Shown: positions 6,024 through 14,892, numbered from the stretch's first letter. The stretch is 64,000 bases of DNA from Acidobacteriota bacterium (GCA_019239425.1 JAFAZX010000045.1:310001-374000), one strand, 5' to 3'. Translations and numbers: made by a program. The notes: generated by a model from the sequence alone, not told the origin.

Positions 6024-8246
6024 ATGACTTCGACCAACCAGAGCGGGCGATACGAGAAGCAGCACCGCGGCACGCAGGCCGCCTACGAGGCGTACTTCAA
6101 AGGGATGGACGCCTCGATGCAGCAGAAGGTGGCTCTCACCACGGCGCACTTCCCCGTCCGCGGGCGCATCGCCGACATGGGTTCGGGTTCTGGGCGCGGC
6201 ACGTACGACCTGGCCTGCCTCTACGGCGGGCTGGAGCTGGTCGGCGTGGACATCAACCCCGTCTCGGTCGAGCGCGCCGCGCGCGAGTTCCGACGCCCGA
6301 ACCTCTCCTACGTCGAGGGCGACATCGCCGAGATGGTCTTCCCCCGCGAGTCGCTCGACGGCATCCTCGACTCGTCCGTCCTGCACCACGTCACCAGCTT
6401 CAACAACTTCGACGTGCGCCGCGTCCACGCCACCCTCGACAACCAGGTGGCCCAGCTCAAGACCGGCGGCGTCATCGTCATCCGTGACTTCGTCATCCCC
6501 GACGGCCCCGAGCGTGTGTACCTCGACCTGCCCGCGAACGACGGCACGGAGGCGGGTGAAGTCGTCGGACTCTCGACCGCGGCGCTCTTCGAACGCTTCG
6601 CACACGAATGGCACAGCAGCGTCAACTGCGACGCGCCGGTGCCCTTCGTTAAATCGGAATCGCCGCGCCCGGGCTTCGCGCGTTACGAGGTCGCGCTGCG
6701 CGCGGCCGCCGAGTTCGTGCTGCGCAAGGACTACCGCGCCGACTGGGCGACGGAGGTGCTTGAGGAGTACACGTACCTGAGCCAAACGCAGTTCGAAGAC
6801 GCGTTCCGCTCGCGCGGCCTGCGCATCGTCACCTCGCGCCCGCTCTGGAACCCCTGGATCGTGCAGAACCGCTTCGAGGACAAGTTCCACCTCTCAGACC
6901 TCGGAGGGTCGCCGCTGCCCTTCCCGCCGACGAACTACCTCATCGTCGGCGAGAAGGTGCGTGCCGGCTCCGGGGTGGAACTCCGCGAGCGGCCGAACCC
7001 ACAGACCTCTGCGCCGTCCTTCCTGAAGCTCAAGGGGTACAGGCACAGGGGGTCGGGGCTGAACATGGAGCTGGCCGAGCGGCCCCACCAGACGCTCGAC
7101 GTGGTGCCGTGGTTCGAGGTCGCGGGCCAGGTCTTCGTGGTCGCGAAGAAGGACTTCCCGCGCCCCGTCGTCAGCGCCTCCGGCGAACGGCCGCGCCTCG
7201 ACCGCGCGCACCACTCCGGCTACGTCACCGAGCCGGTCAGCGCCATCGTCGATGAGAGCGCCGACGAAGGACAGGAGGTCTACCGCATCCTGCGAGAGCG
7301 CGCCGGCTTCGACGCCGCCGACGTCGTCGGCGTGGGTGACCCGTTCTCCTACTTCACCTCGCCCGGCGGCGTGGACGAGCTGGTCGTCTCCCGCCTGGTC
7401 GAAGTCCGCCCGCGCCGTTCAGACCTCCCGTTCCACAACTACACGCCCTTCACGGACGCCGGGACGGTGCGCGAGCTGGACGCGACCCAGGTTCTGCGCG
7501 CGTGCCACGTCGGCGGCATGTTCGACGCGCGGCTCGAGATAAACATCTACCGCCTGCTCCGGCAGCTCGGCCGGGACTGCGGGACTTGGATCGGGGCTCC
7601 CGTCGCCCTCGACGCGCAGCCGCACGCGCCCGCAGCGGCGTCCGCAGCGGCGGCCCTGGCACCGCCCGCACGCGCAGCGTTCGACGAACCCGTGCCTCTC
7701 GACGAGCCGCGGTTCCTCTCGCTGTGCGAAGGCAGCTTCGCCGAGTTCGACAGCGCGGGCGACGTTTTGGCCGAGGCGAGATTCGAATACGTGTGCCCGA
7801 GGCATCTGAGCAACAACACGGCGGTCGTGCTCCCCGTGGTGAGGACGGAGCAGGGGGTGTTCGTCGGCGTCGAGCACCGCGACCTGCCCGCCGTCCAATC
7901 CTTCGGCGGGAGTTCGCACATCGCCGCGGCGCCCGCGTGGCGTCTGCCGACGACGGTCAAACACCTTTCGGAGATTCAGCCCTTTCTCAAAGAGGTCTTG
8001 GGCCGCGACTTCGGCCTGCGACTTCGCCGGGCGTGGGAGCTGGGCGGCGCGTACTTCCCGACCTCGGGCGTGACGCCCGAAGTGGTCTACCCCTTCGTCG
8101 TCGAGGTCGAGGCGGATGAGGGCCTCAAGGCAAAGCTTCACTTCATCCCTTTGCCCGAGTTGACCGACAACCTCGAACGGCTCAGGGACGCGCACCTTCT
8201 GATAGCGACCTGCCGGCTGGCCCACGCCCTCGGCGTTCCGGCCTAA
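6024..8246 (+). CDS. SAM methyltransferase fused to two degenerate Nudix-like domains
   Basis: Residues 1-310 are a class I methyltransferase: SAM-binding DMGSGSG at 51-57, acidic D76 after the second strand, and LDSSVLHHV at 116-123. Residues about 350-515 resemble an ADP-ribose pyrophosphatase fold, with TEPVSAIVD (402-410), RILRERAGF in place of RELxEExGF (421-429), and SPGGVDELVV (446-455). Catalytic glutamates are partly lost. An Ala/Pro linker (530-552) leads to a second similar region (585-740) with GGAYFPTSGVTPEVV. The fusion suggests methylation guided by binding of ADP-ribose or a nucleotide. The gene follows the kinase by 41 bp and ends the cluster. No good ribosome site precedes the ATG. 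The methyltransferase call is firm; the Nudix call is by eye only. Confidence 0.72.
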   Translation: MTSTNQSGRYEKQHRGTQAAYEAYFKGMDASMQQKVALTTAHFPVRGRIADMGSGSGRGTYDLACLYGGLELVGVDINPVSVERAAREFRRPNLSYVEGDIAEMVFPRESLDGILDSSVLHHVTSFNNFDVRRVHATLDNQVAQLKTGGVIVIRDFVIPDGPERVYLDLPANDGTEAGEVVGLSTAALFERFAHEWHSSVNCDAPVPFVKSESPRPGFARYEVALRAAAEFVLRKDYRADWATEVLEEYTYLSQTQFEDAFRSRGLRIVTSRPLWNPWIVQNRFEDKFHLSDLGGSPLPFPPTNYLIVGEKVRAGSGVELRERPNPQTSAPSFLKLKGYRHRGSGLNMELAERPHQTLDVVPWFEVAGQVFVVAKKDFPRPVVSASGERPRLDRAHHSGYVTEPVSAIVDESADEGQEVYRILRERAGFDAADVVGVGDPFSYFTSPGGVDELVVSRLVEVRPRRSDLPFHNYTPFTDAGTVRELDATQVLRACHVGGMFDARLEINIYRLLRQLGRDCGTWIGAPVALDAQPHAPAAASAAAALAPPARAAFDEPVPLDEPRFLSLCEGSFAEFDSAGDVLAEARFEYVCPRHLSNNTAVVLPVVRTEQGVFVGVEHRDLPAVQSFGGSSHIAAAPAWRLPTTVKHLSEIQPFLKEVLGRDFGLRLRRAWELGGAYFPTSGVTPEVVYPFVVEVEADEGLKAKLHFIPLPELTDNLERLRDAHLLIATCRLAHALGVPA

Positions 8247-9556
8247 CGTTTAGGGGTGAGTTTCCAGAGTTCACCGTCCGACTGGTCGGTGACGACGTAG
8301 AGCGCGCCGTCCGGCCCCTGGCGCACGTCGCGGACGCGCTGGTTGCGTTCGGCCAGAAGGTGCTCTTCGCCCACCACGCGGTTCTCTTTGACGACCAGAC
8401 GCACCAGACATTTCTGCACGAGCGAGCCGACGAAGATATTCCCGCGCCACGCGGGGAAGGCCGCCCCCGTGTAGAACTGCGCGCCCGAAGGGGCGATGAC
8501 CGGGTCCCAGTAGTAGACCGGCTGCTCGTAGCCCTCCTTCGCGGTGATGTCGCCCGGGATCGGCTCGCCCGAATACTCCTCGCCGTAAGAGATGACCGGC
8601 CAGCCGTAGTTCTTCCCCTTCTCGATCAGGTTCAACTCGTCGCCGCCGCGTGCCCCGTGCTCGATCTCCCAGAGCCTCCCCCGGTCGTCGAAGGTCGAAG
8701 CCTGCACGTTGCGGTGGCCGAGCGTCCAAATCTCGGGCAGCGCCCCCTCCTGCTTCACGAAAGGGTTGTCGGGAGGGGCGGAGCCGTCCGGGTTGATGCG
8801 GATGATCTTGCCGAGGTGGCTGTTCAGTTGCTGCGCCTGCGGGCGGGTCACGGTCTTGTCGAAGCGCTCGCCGAGCGTGATGTAGAGCTTGCCGTCCGGG
8901 CCGAAGGCGAGGCGCGAGCCGAAGTGGAGGCCGTTGTCGTAGGTCGGCATGGCGCGGAAGATGATGCGCACCTGCTCGACGTTGCGGCGGTCTTCGGTCA
9001 AGACCCCGCGCGCCACGCTCGTCCCGTTGCCGCCCTCGCGCGGCTCCGTGAAACTCCAGTAGATGGTTCGGTCGCGCGTGAAGTCCGGACTCAGAGCGAC
9101 GTCGAGCAGCCCGCCCTGCCCGCGCGCGTCTACGGGCGGCAGTCCCCCTTGACCGCTCGCGGCCGAGACGCCGCCCTGCCCGACCGGCAGCAGCCCGCCG
9201 ATAGGCTGGCCGACTTCGCCCTTGGCCGAAACGATGCGCATCCGCCCGACCTTCTCCGTGACCAGAAGGTCGCCGTTCGGCAGAGGCTCGACCGCCCAGG
9301 GGTGATCCAGACCTTTCGCCAGCACCGTCACGTCGAACGCCACGCCGGACTGCACCCCGCAGGTGCGCGTCTGCCCCGCGAAGGCCGGCCTCTGTTTCGA
9401 GGCGTTCGGCTCCCTCGTTTCGAGCGGCGCGCAGGGCGCGCCCGAGGCGGTCGAAGCGGCGGGAGGGTTCGCCGGCCCGCGCGTGTTCTGGGCGCAGGCG
9501 GGCGCGGCGGTGGTTAATAGAACGAGGAAGGTAAGGGCGATTAGATTTATCTTCAT
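8243..9556 (-). CDS. Secreted PQQ-type sugar dehydrogenase (glucose/sorbosone dehydrogenase family)
   Basis: The protein has a signal peptide (MKINLIALTF... to CAQ, about residue 23), a Pro/Ala-rich spacer and then a six-bladed beta-propeller of the soluble aldose dehydrogenase family. Recognisable blocks are LDHPWAVEPLPNGDLLVTEK, GGLLDVALSPDF, TLGERFDK, LGHRNVQ, and GGDELNLIEKGKNYGWP. Enzymes of this family oxidise aldoses at the C1 position in the periplasm with PQQ. A Gly/Val-rich insertion (about residues 120-150) is unusual. Its stop codon overlaps the stop of the convergent methyltransferase gene by a few bases. The gene faces the M43 protease across a 205-bp intergenic stretch. The dehydrogenase class is clear, the substrate is not. 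Confidence 0.88.
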   Translation of the reverse strand: MKINLIALTFLVLLTTAAPACAQNTRGPANPPAASTASGAPCAPLETREPNASKQRPAFAGQTRTCGVQSGVAFDVTVLAKGLDHPWAVEPLPNGDLLVTEKVGRMRIVSAKGEVGQPIGGLLPVGQGGVSAASGQGGLPPVDARGQGGLLDVALSPDFTRDRTIYWSFTEPREGGNGTSVARGVLTEDRRNVEQVRIIFRAMPTYDNGLHFGSRLAFGPDGKLYITLGERFDKTVTRPQAQQLNSHLGKIIRINPDGSAPPDNPFVKQEGALPEIWTLGHRNVQASTFDDRGRLWEIEHGARGGDELNLIEKGKNYGWPVISYGEEYSGEPIPGDITAKEGYEQPVYYWDPVIAPSGAQFYTGAAFPAWRGNIFVGSLVQKCLVRLVVKENRVVGEEHLLAERNQRVRDVRQGPDGALYVVTDQSDGELWKLTPKR

Positions 9557-9668
9557 TGATGACAGTCCCGAGATTTTAAGTCCGAGGCTTGAAGTGTCGG
9601 CCCTCTTCGTGCCGCCGCTGAATCGGCCGTGTCAAGGTTTTATCATATTCGCCGGCCGGGGCCGCCCC

Positions 9669-9698
9669 TTGACAGGCGCGAAACCGCGCGCCTAAAGT
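9669..9698 (+). promoter_or_regulatory. Promoter of the M43 metalloprotease gene
   Basis: TTGACA (9669-9674) and TAAAGT (9693-9698) are 18 bases apart. The GC-rich spacer contains a short GGCGCG/CGCGCC inverted repeat. The start codon lies 63 bp downstream. Confidence 0.5.
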
Positions 9699-9761
9699 CT
9701 CCGCACTCTCCTTGAGTAACAGACATACACAACCCACGACCCGGAATCGCACGGAGGTCTG

Positions 9762-10703
9762 ATGAAAAGAAAGCTTCTCCTCTCGGCCGCGCTCCTGTCG
9801 CTCGGCCTGGCCCTGGCCTGGGGCGTCCCCACGCGCAACGACTCCCGCAAGGTGCAGCTCGCCACGACCGCGCTCGCCGCGTCGTCGCGCGACCACTGCG
9901 GCACGAAGCAGATCGACGAGGCGACCGCGACGCAGTACCAGTCCAGCCTCAACGCCTTCAACTCGCGCCGCAGCCCCGGCCAGATACGCAAGTCCGGCTC
10001 GATCACCATCGGCGTCTACTTCCACGTCGTCAACAAGGGCGCAGGCGTCGCCAACGGCGACGTGCCGACCAAGTGGCTGCGCGACCAGATCGACGTGCTC
10101 AACGCGGCCTACGCGGGCGCCGACCCCGCAGCCCAACCGACCTCCGCCAACACGCCCTTCCGCTTCGCGCTCGTCGGCGTCGACCGCACGACGAACGCCG
10201 CGTGGTTCAACGCCGCCGTCGACTCGCCCGAGGAGCGCGAGATGAAGACGGCGCTCCACGTCGGCGGCGCCAACACGCTCAACTTCTACGTGACGAACGC
10301 GGGCGGCAACCTCCTCGGTTGGGCGACGTTCCCCTTCTGGTACGAGGGCGACCCCCTCATGGACGGCGTCGTCGTCCTCTACTCCTCCTTGCCGAACGGC
10401 GACTGCTGCCCGCCGCGCACGTACAACCAGGGCGACACGGGCACGCACGAGATCGGCCACTGGCTCGGCCTCTACCACACCTTCCAGGGCGGGTGCGGGG
10501 ACAAAAACGACTTCGTCGCCGACACGCCGTCCGAGCGCAAGCCCGCCTTCGGCTGCCCCGTCGGGCTCGACTCGTGCCCCGGCGCCGGCGCCGACCCGAT
10601 TGAGAACTTCATGGACTACTCGGAAGACTCCTGCATGTACCAGTTCACCGCCGGGCAGTCGGCGCGCATGGAGGCGCTCTCGCTCCAGTACCGCGGGCTG
10701 TGA
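9762..10703 (+). CDS. Secreted zinc metalloprotease, M43 (pappalysin-type)
   Basis: The 313-residue protein begins with a signal peptide (residues 1-about 21). It carries the extended zinc motif HEIGHWLGLYH at 229-239: three zinc ligands and catalytic E230. A Met-turn lies near the C-terminus in ENFMDYSED. Cysteine pairs such as DCCPP and GGCGD suit a disulfide-bonded extracellular enzyme. Length and motif spacing match cytophagalysin-like M43 proteases, which cleave proteins outside the cell. GGAGG precedes the ATG by four bases. It seems to be transcribed alone, with the zinc-ribbon gene starting 30 bp behind it. Confidence 0.9.
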   Translation: MKRKLLLSAALLSLGLALAWGVPTRNDSRKVQLATTALAASSRDHCGTKQIDEATATQYQSSLNAFNSRRSPGQIRKSGSITIGVYFHVVNKGAGVANGDVPTKWLRDQIDVLNAAYAGADPAAQPTSANTPFRFALVGVDRTTNAAWFNAAVDSPEEREMKTALHVGGANTLNFYVTNAGGNLLGWATFPFWYEGDPLMDGVVVLYSSLPNGDCCPPRTYNQGDTGTHEIGHWLGLYHTFQGGCGDKNDFVADTPSERKPAFGCPVGLDSCPGAGADPIENFMDYSEDSCMYQFTAGQSARMEALSLQYRGL

Positions 10704-10733
10704 CTTCGTTGATTGTTCAAGGGGAGAACGCGC

Positions 10734-11216
10734 ATGTGGACGTGCGTCAGTTGTGGTGAGACGGAGAACGAGGCGACCTTCAAGTTCTGCTTCGCGTGCG
10801 GGGCGCCCGGCCCCGCCGCCGAAGAGCACACGCAGGACGGTCGCCTGAGCACGCCGCAGACGCGTGAGCTTCATCCGGCCGCGCCGGAGGACGAGGAAGA
10901 GCAGCCCGAGGGCGAACCGCAGGAGCACGGCTTCAAGCTCCCGAGGGCGCTCACCTCGCTCGGGCAGAGGTTGCGGCAGGCGACCTCCGCGGGGGGCGAG
11001 CAGGTCGTCAACGTCCGCGTCTCCGCGGAGGCGCAGGAGGCCCTGGAGCTGCTCCTCCAGGCCGGCCGTTTCGAGAACGCGGCGGACGCGGCCGGCTTCC
11101 TGCTCGAAGAGGGCGTGAAGGCGCAGTCGGAGCTACTGTGGGTTATCCGCGAGAAGCTTTCAGAGATCGAGCGGCTGCGCGCCGAGCTGCGGAGCATCGG
11201 CGGCAGCCGCTCGTGA
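10734..11216 (+). CDS. Zinc-ribbon protein with ribbon-helix-helix-like and coiled-coil tail
   Basis: The 160-residue protein opens with a zinc ribbon of CxxC-x11-CxxC spacing (C4, C7, C19, C22). An acidic Glu/Pro-rich linker follows to about residue 68. Residues about 90-130 (VNVRVSAEAQEALELLL and the helix after it) resemble a ribbon-helix-helix domain, and the last 30 residues are a heptad-like helix. GGGGAG lies 7 bases before the ATG at 10734; the upstream in-frame TTG at 10713 is less likely. It may act as a DNA- or protein-binding adaptor. Only the zinc ribbon is certain, and I do not recognise the whole protein. Confidence 0.65.
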   Translation: MWTCVSCGETENEATFKFCFACGAPGPAAEEHTQDGRLSTPQTRELHPAAPEDEEEQPEGEPQEHGFKLPRALTSLGQRLRQATSAGGEQVVNVRVSAEAQEALELLLQAGRFENAADAAGFLLEEGVKAQSELLWVIREKLSEIERLRAELRSIGGSRS

Positions 11217-11248
11217 ACTGAACTCTTCAAACGCCCGCGGGCCGAAGT

Positions 11249-11614
11249 TCACCCGTCCGAACCCGGCCCGGCCTCCTCCGTCTTCGTCGCTCCGTCGCGC
11301 GAGGGGTTCTCGCCGTCCGCAGCCGGGGCGTCGACGCCCGCCTCCTCGTTACCCGTAGCCCCGCCCGCGCCGGTCGTCGGCCCCGACTCGCTCCCGGTCG
11401 TCCCGCCCGAGCCGGTGTTCCTGTTCTCGCTCTCCGCTTCCGCCATCGCGATTCTCCTCCCTTGGTACAATTCCCCACGTTTGCGCGCCGGGTTGCCGAA
11501 CAGCCGCGCCAGCAGGGCGGCTGAGATGATCAACGCCGGCGCCGCCACTATCAGCAGGCTGGCGACGACGAGGATGACGAGCCAGAAGCCCGCGTCGAGT
11601 TTCACGACATTCAC
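11249..11614 (-). CDS. Small membrane protein with disordered tail
   Basis: One long hydrophobic stretch (residues about 9-38) could span the membrane once or twice. It is followed by a short basic segment and a roughly 70-residue tail rich in Gly, Thr, Glu, Ala and Ser. It starts with GTG two bases after the stop codon of the GH51 gene, so translation is probably coupled. There is no recognisable domain, and the low-complexity tail makes the 3' half less certain as a conserved protein. Confidence 0.5.
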   Translation of the reverse strand: MNVVKLDAGFWLVILVVASLLIVAAPALIISAALLARLFGNPARKRGELYQGRRIAMAEAESENRNTGSGGTTGSESGPTTGAGGATGNEEAGVDAPAADGENPSRDGATKTEEAGPGSDG

Positions 11615-11616
11615 CC

Positions 11617-13620
11617 TTATCTCATCGTCTTGACGCGCAGCACGACGAGCGAGTTCGGCGCGAGCGCGTAGTTGAACTCCGAGCCCGAGACGTCGAGTGT
11701 GGCCTCGACCGGGCTGACGTGCGTCGGCTCGTCGAGGCTGTTCTCGGCCTTGAGGTCGGAACTACTCAACGTCAAACTGCGGCCGCCGCCCACGCCCCTC
11801 GCGCCCGCGAGGCTGACGCGGACTTCCCTCCGCGCAGGCTCGGTGTTGACCAGCTTCAGAATCACCTCGCCCGCGCGCTCGTCGAATGAAGCAGACGCGT
11901 AGAGTCCGTCGCGGCCGTTCTGCGGCGAGCCGTCGAGGAGCACGGGCAGGAGCCGCGTGCCCCGGTTCGTGCTGAAGAGTTTCTGGACGTAGTAGTTCGG
12001 CGTGCCGTACGAGCGCAGGTTGTCGAACCAGATGAGGTTCGGCGTCCACTGCCACGCGTCCACGTGGCCGAAGAGCGGCGCGTAAGAGGACATCCGCACC
12101 ACGTCCGCGTTGCGCTCAAGCCCCGTGACGAAGGCCGCCTCGGAGAGCGCGCACTCCCAGTCGTTCCGGTTCTCGGGGCGCGCGACGCCGACCGACTGCG
12201 CGGCGTACTCGCCCGCGAAGACTCGGGGGCCGTCGCGCGGGTAGTCGTCGTAGCGTCGGACGTTCTCGCGGAACCACTGCGGCGGCTTGTAGTAGTGCTC
12301 GTCGACCAGGTCGGCCTTGAGCTGGCGCATCTGCGACCAGAGGTAGTCGAACTCCTTGCCGTCAGGACTCGGGCCGGAGCTTGAGACGAGCGCGACGTTC
12401 GGGTACTTCGCCTTGAGCACGCGCGCGAACGCCTTGTAGCGCTCGACGTACTGCGGCCCCCACTGCTCGTTGCCGACGCCGAGCAGCTTGAGGTTGAAGG
12501 GCTTGGGGTGGCCCATCGCGGCGCGGACGCGTCCCCACTTCGTGCCGGCGGGCGCGTTGGCAAACTCGACGAGGTCGAGGGCGTCCTGGATGAAGTGTTC
12601 GAGGTCTTCGAGCGGGGCCAGCTCCGCCGTGTTGAACTGGCAGGCCATGCCGCAGTTCATGATGGGGAGCGGCTCGGCGCCGATGTCCTCGGCGAGCTGG
12701 AAGTATTCGTAGTAGCCGAGGCCGAACGACTGGTAGTAGTCGGGCGTCGGGCGGTGTCGGAACTCCGTGTTCCAGCGGTTGACGATGAGCCTGCGCTCTT
12801 CGGGCGCGCCGACGGTCGTCTTCCACTGGTAGCGGTTTTCGAGCGTGCGCCCCTCGACGATGCAGCCGCCGGGGAAACGCAGGAAGCCCGGGTTCATCTC
12901 TTTCAGAAGCTTGACGAGGTCGGGGCGGAGGCCGTTCGGCCGGTTCGCCCAGGTCTCTTTCGGGAACAGAGAGACGAGGTCAACGTCGAGCGCGCCCGCG
13001 CCCTCGGCGAGAACGTTGACGCGCGCCTTCGCCTCGGTGCCCGTGGCGCGCAAGGTCGCGGCGTACCTCTTCCACTGCGGCGTGAAGCCGGAGACGCGCG
13101 CCTCGCCGAGGATGCGCCCGTCGGCGCCAACCACTTCGACGCGCAGAGAGCGTGGCGATGTGCCGGCGCTGCGCGCGAGGACGGAGAAGTTGTACTCCTT
13201 CCCCCCCTCCACGCCGACGCCTCGAAAACCCTCGTTGGTGAGGCCGAAGCCCTTGCCGGGCTCGTCCACGCGGATGCGCAGGTAGTGCGAGTTCGGCGTC
13301 TCGCTCCCGCCGACGCGGTCGTAGACCTGGAGCGCGCCCTTCGCGCCGCCGGGCGCGGCCTGCTTCCAACCCATCAGAGGCTCGGGGAACTCGAACGAGC
13401 GGTTCTTCACGCGCTCGGGGTAGAGTCCGCCGTCGGCCCCGAAGTTGATGTCTTCGAAGAAGAGGCCGAAGAGCGTGTCGGGCACGGCCGCGCCCGGCCG
13501 GTCGACCTGCACCGTGACAAAGCGCTCCTGCGCGGCGGCTGGCACCGCGACGAGCGCGAGCGCGCAGGCGAGTGTGCGAAGCTTGGCCGAAAGACTCCTG
13601 CCGGTACGAGAGATTCTCAT
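11617..13620 (-). CDS. Alpha-L-arabinofuranosidase, GH51
   Basis: This is a secreted hemicellulase that removes arabinose side chains from arabinoxylan or arabinan. From the ATG at 13620 it has 667 residues with a signal peptide ending near AAAQ. A carbohydrate-binding-like beta domain (NRSFEFPEPLMGW onward) precedes the TIM barrel. The acid/base is E385 in VGNEQWGPQY and the nucleophile is E471 in FAGEYAAQS, both in family context. A longer frame reaches 13674 but enters palindromic element B1, so I reject it; AGGAG lies before 13620. The GH5-like gene sits upstream on the same strand, and the two together suit xylan breakdown. Confidence 0.9.
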   Translation of the reverse strand: MRISRTGRSLSAKLRTLACALALVAVPAAAQERFVTVQVDRPGAAVPDTLFGLFFEDINFGADGGLYPERVKNRSFEFPEPLMGWKQAAPGGAKGALQVYDRVGGSETPNSHYLRIRVDEPGKGFGLTNEGFRGVGVEGGKEYNFSVLARSAGTSPRSLRVEVVGADGRILGEARVSGFTPQWKRYAATLRATGTEAKARVNVLAEGAGALDVDLVSLFPKETWANRPNGLRPDLVKLLKEMNPGFLRFPGGCIVEGRTLENRYQWKTTVGAPEERRLIVNRWNTEFRHRPTPDYYQSFGLGYYEYFQLAEDIGAEPLPIMNCGMACQFNTAELAPLEDLEHFIQDALDLVEFANAPAGTKWGRVRAAMGHPKPFNLKLLGVGNEQWGPQYVERYKAFARVLKAKYPNVALVSSSGPSPDGKEFDYLWSQMRQLKADLVDEHYYKPPQWFRENVRRYDDYPRDGPRVFAGEYAAQSVGVARPENRNDWECALSEAAFVTGLERNADVVRMSSYAPLFGHVDAWQWTPNLIWFDNLRSYGTPNYYVQKLFSTNRGTRLLPVLLDGSPQNGRDGLYASASFDERAGEVILKLVNTEPARREVRVSLAGARGVGGGRSLTLSSSDLKAENSLDEPTHVSPVEATLDVSGSEFNYALAPNSLVVLRVKTMR

Positions 13621-13653
13621 CTGTCTTAGAGGCTCCTGCGCAAGAAGGTTCTC

Positions 13654-13733
13654 ACCACAGAGACACAGAGGCACGGCTTGAAGAGGACTAAAGATGAAGC
13701 TGTGTCTTAGCTGTGCCTCTGTGTCTCTGTGGT
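13654..13733. repeat. Palindromic element B, copy 1
   Basis: Perfect 21-bp arms (13654-13674 and 13713-13733) begin ACCACAGAGACACAGAG. The element starts 16 bp after the stop codon of the GH5-like gene and ends 33 bp before the GH51 start. The other copies are at 16207, 17482 and 39379. Confidence 0.85.
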
Positions 13734-13749
13734 CAATTCCCCTTCCACG

Positions 13750-14892
13750 CTAGCGGCCGGCCGCCTTCGCCTTCGGCGCGGCGAGCACGCGCTTGAGGTA
13801 GTCCACCTCTTCGGGGATGTAGGGCGTGCCGTCGTTGCGGAAGACCTCGTGGAACCAGATGGTCGGCTCGCGGTCTGTGTAGGGGCGCTGCCAGGAGTCC
13901 CAGGGCAGGTGCGTCTGCGTCTTGCCCTGCACCAGGCCCCAGTTGATGGCGGCGACGTTGTACTTCCTGAAGACCGGGAGCGACCCCATGAAGAAGCTGC
14001 CGTTGCCGCGCGCCATGTACTCGGTGCAGATGAGCGGGCGGTTGTAGCGCTGAAGCCAGTTGATGCGCCGCTCCAATTCGGTCGGCGAGTCGTAGTTGTG
14101 GAACGAGACCACGTCGGAGAGTTCGACCTGCAGCCTGTCCATCTCCGTCATCTTCTCCGGGCTCGACCAGTCGCCCTTCCAGACGCCCGTGGTCAGCGGC
14201 TGCGTCGGCCCGGCCGCGCGCGCCCACGCGAACGCCTTCGGCAGAAGCGCCAGCACCAGCCCGACCTTGTTCCTCGGCTCGAGCTGCTCGTAGCTGCCCG
14301 GGTTCACGTTGTCCGGCTCGTTCCAGATGTCCCACGCGAGGATGCGGTCGTCCTTCGAGAAGGCGCCGACCACGCCCTTCACGTAAGCTTCGAGCCGCGC
14401 CTGCTGCGCGGGGTCTTGCAGGGCCGCGCGGCCCGGCCCCTGCACCCAGCCGGAGTTGTGCACGCCGGGCCGCGGCGCGCGCTGCTTGCCCAGTTTCGGG
14501 TCCGGGTCCCAGACCGAGTCGAAGAGGACGAGCATCGGCCGGATGCGGTGGCGCTGCGCGATGCGCAGGAACTCGTCGAGGCGGCGCTTGAACCCTTCGG
14601 CGTCCTGCTGCCAGAGCTGGTCGTGCAGGAAGACGCGCATCGTGTTCATGCCGATGCGCTCGGCCCACCCGAGTTCCGTGTCGATGCGTCGGGGGTCGAA
14701 CGTGTCGGCCTGCCACATCTCAAGCTGGTTGATGGCGTAGGCCGGGGCGTAGTTGCTGCCCACCAGCCACGGCTGCCTCTGATACCACTCACGCGCCTGT
14801 TGCTCAGACCACCTCTGCGCCTGCGCCGCCGCGGCGGCGTGGCAGAGTAGAAAGATCACTAAACATAAGGCGACTCTGCGCACTGCTGACAT
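13750..14892 (-). CDS. Secreted GH5-like glycoside hydrolase
   Basis: The 380-residue protein has a signal peptide (to about AAAQAQ, residue 26) and a TIM-barrel hydrolase domain. Clan GH-A residues are visible: acid/base E192 in WDIWNEPD and nucleophile E291 in LICTEYMARG, with NTMRVFLHD and VSFHNYDS between them. The closest relatives I know are endo-acting mannanase or cellulase-like proteins of GH5 and neighbouring families. GGAGGTGA lies eight bases before the ATG. It is the upstream partner of the GH51 arabinofuranosidase, with element B1 in the gap, so both may act on arabinose-decorated plant or microbial polysaccharide. Confidence 0.85.
   Translation of the reverse strand: MSAVRRVALCLVIFLLCHAAAAAQAQRWSEQQAREWYQRQPWLVGSNYAPAYAINQLEMWQADTFDPRRIDTELGWAERIGMNTMRVFLHDQLWQQDAEGFKRRLDEFLRIAQRHRIRPMLVLFDSVWDPDPKLGKQRAPRPGVHNSGWVQGPGRAALQDPAQQARLEAYVKGVVGAFSKDDRILAWDIWNEPDNVNPGSYEQLEPRNKVGLVLALLPKAFAWARAAGPTQPLTTGVWKGDWSSPEKMTEMDRLQVELSDVVSFHNYDSPTELERRINWLQRYNRPLICTEYMARGNGSFFMGSLPVFRKYNVAAINWGLVQGKTQTHLPWDSWQRPYTDREPTIWFHEVFRNDGTPYIPEEVDYLKRVLAAPKAKAAGR

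Noticed and set aside
13621..13674. Longer N-terminus for the GH51 enzyme
   Set aside because: It would be translated from palindromic element B1 and would place residues before a clear signal peptide.
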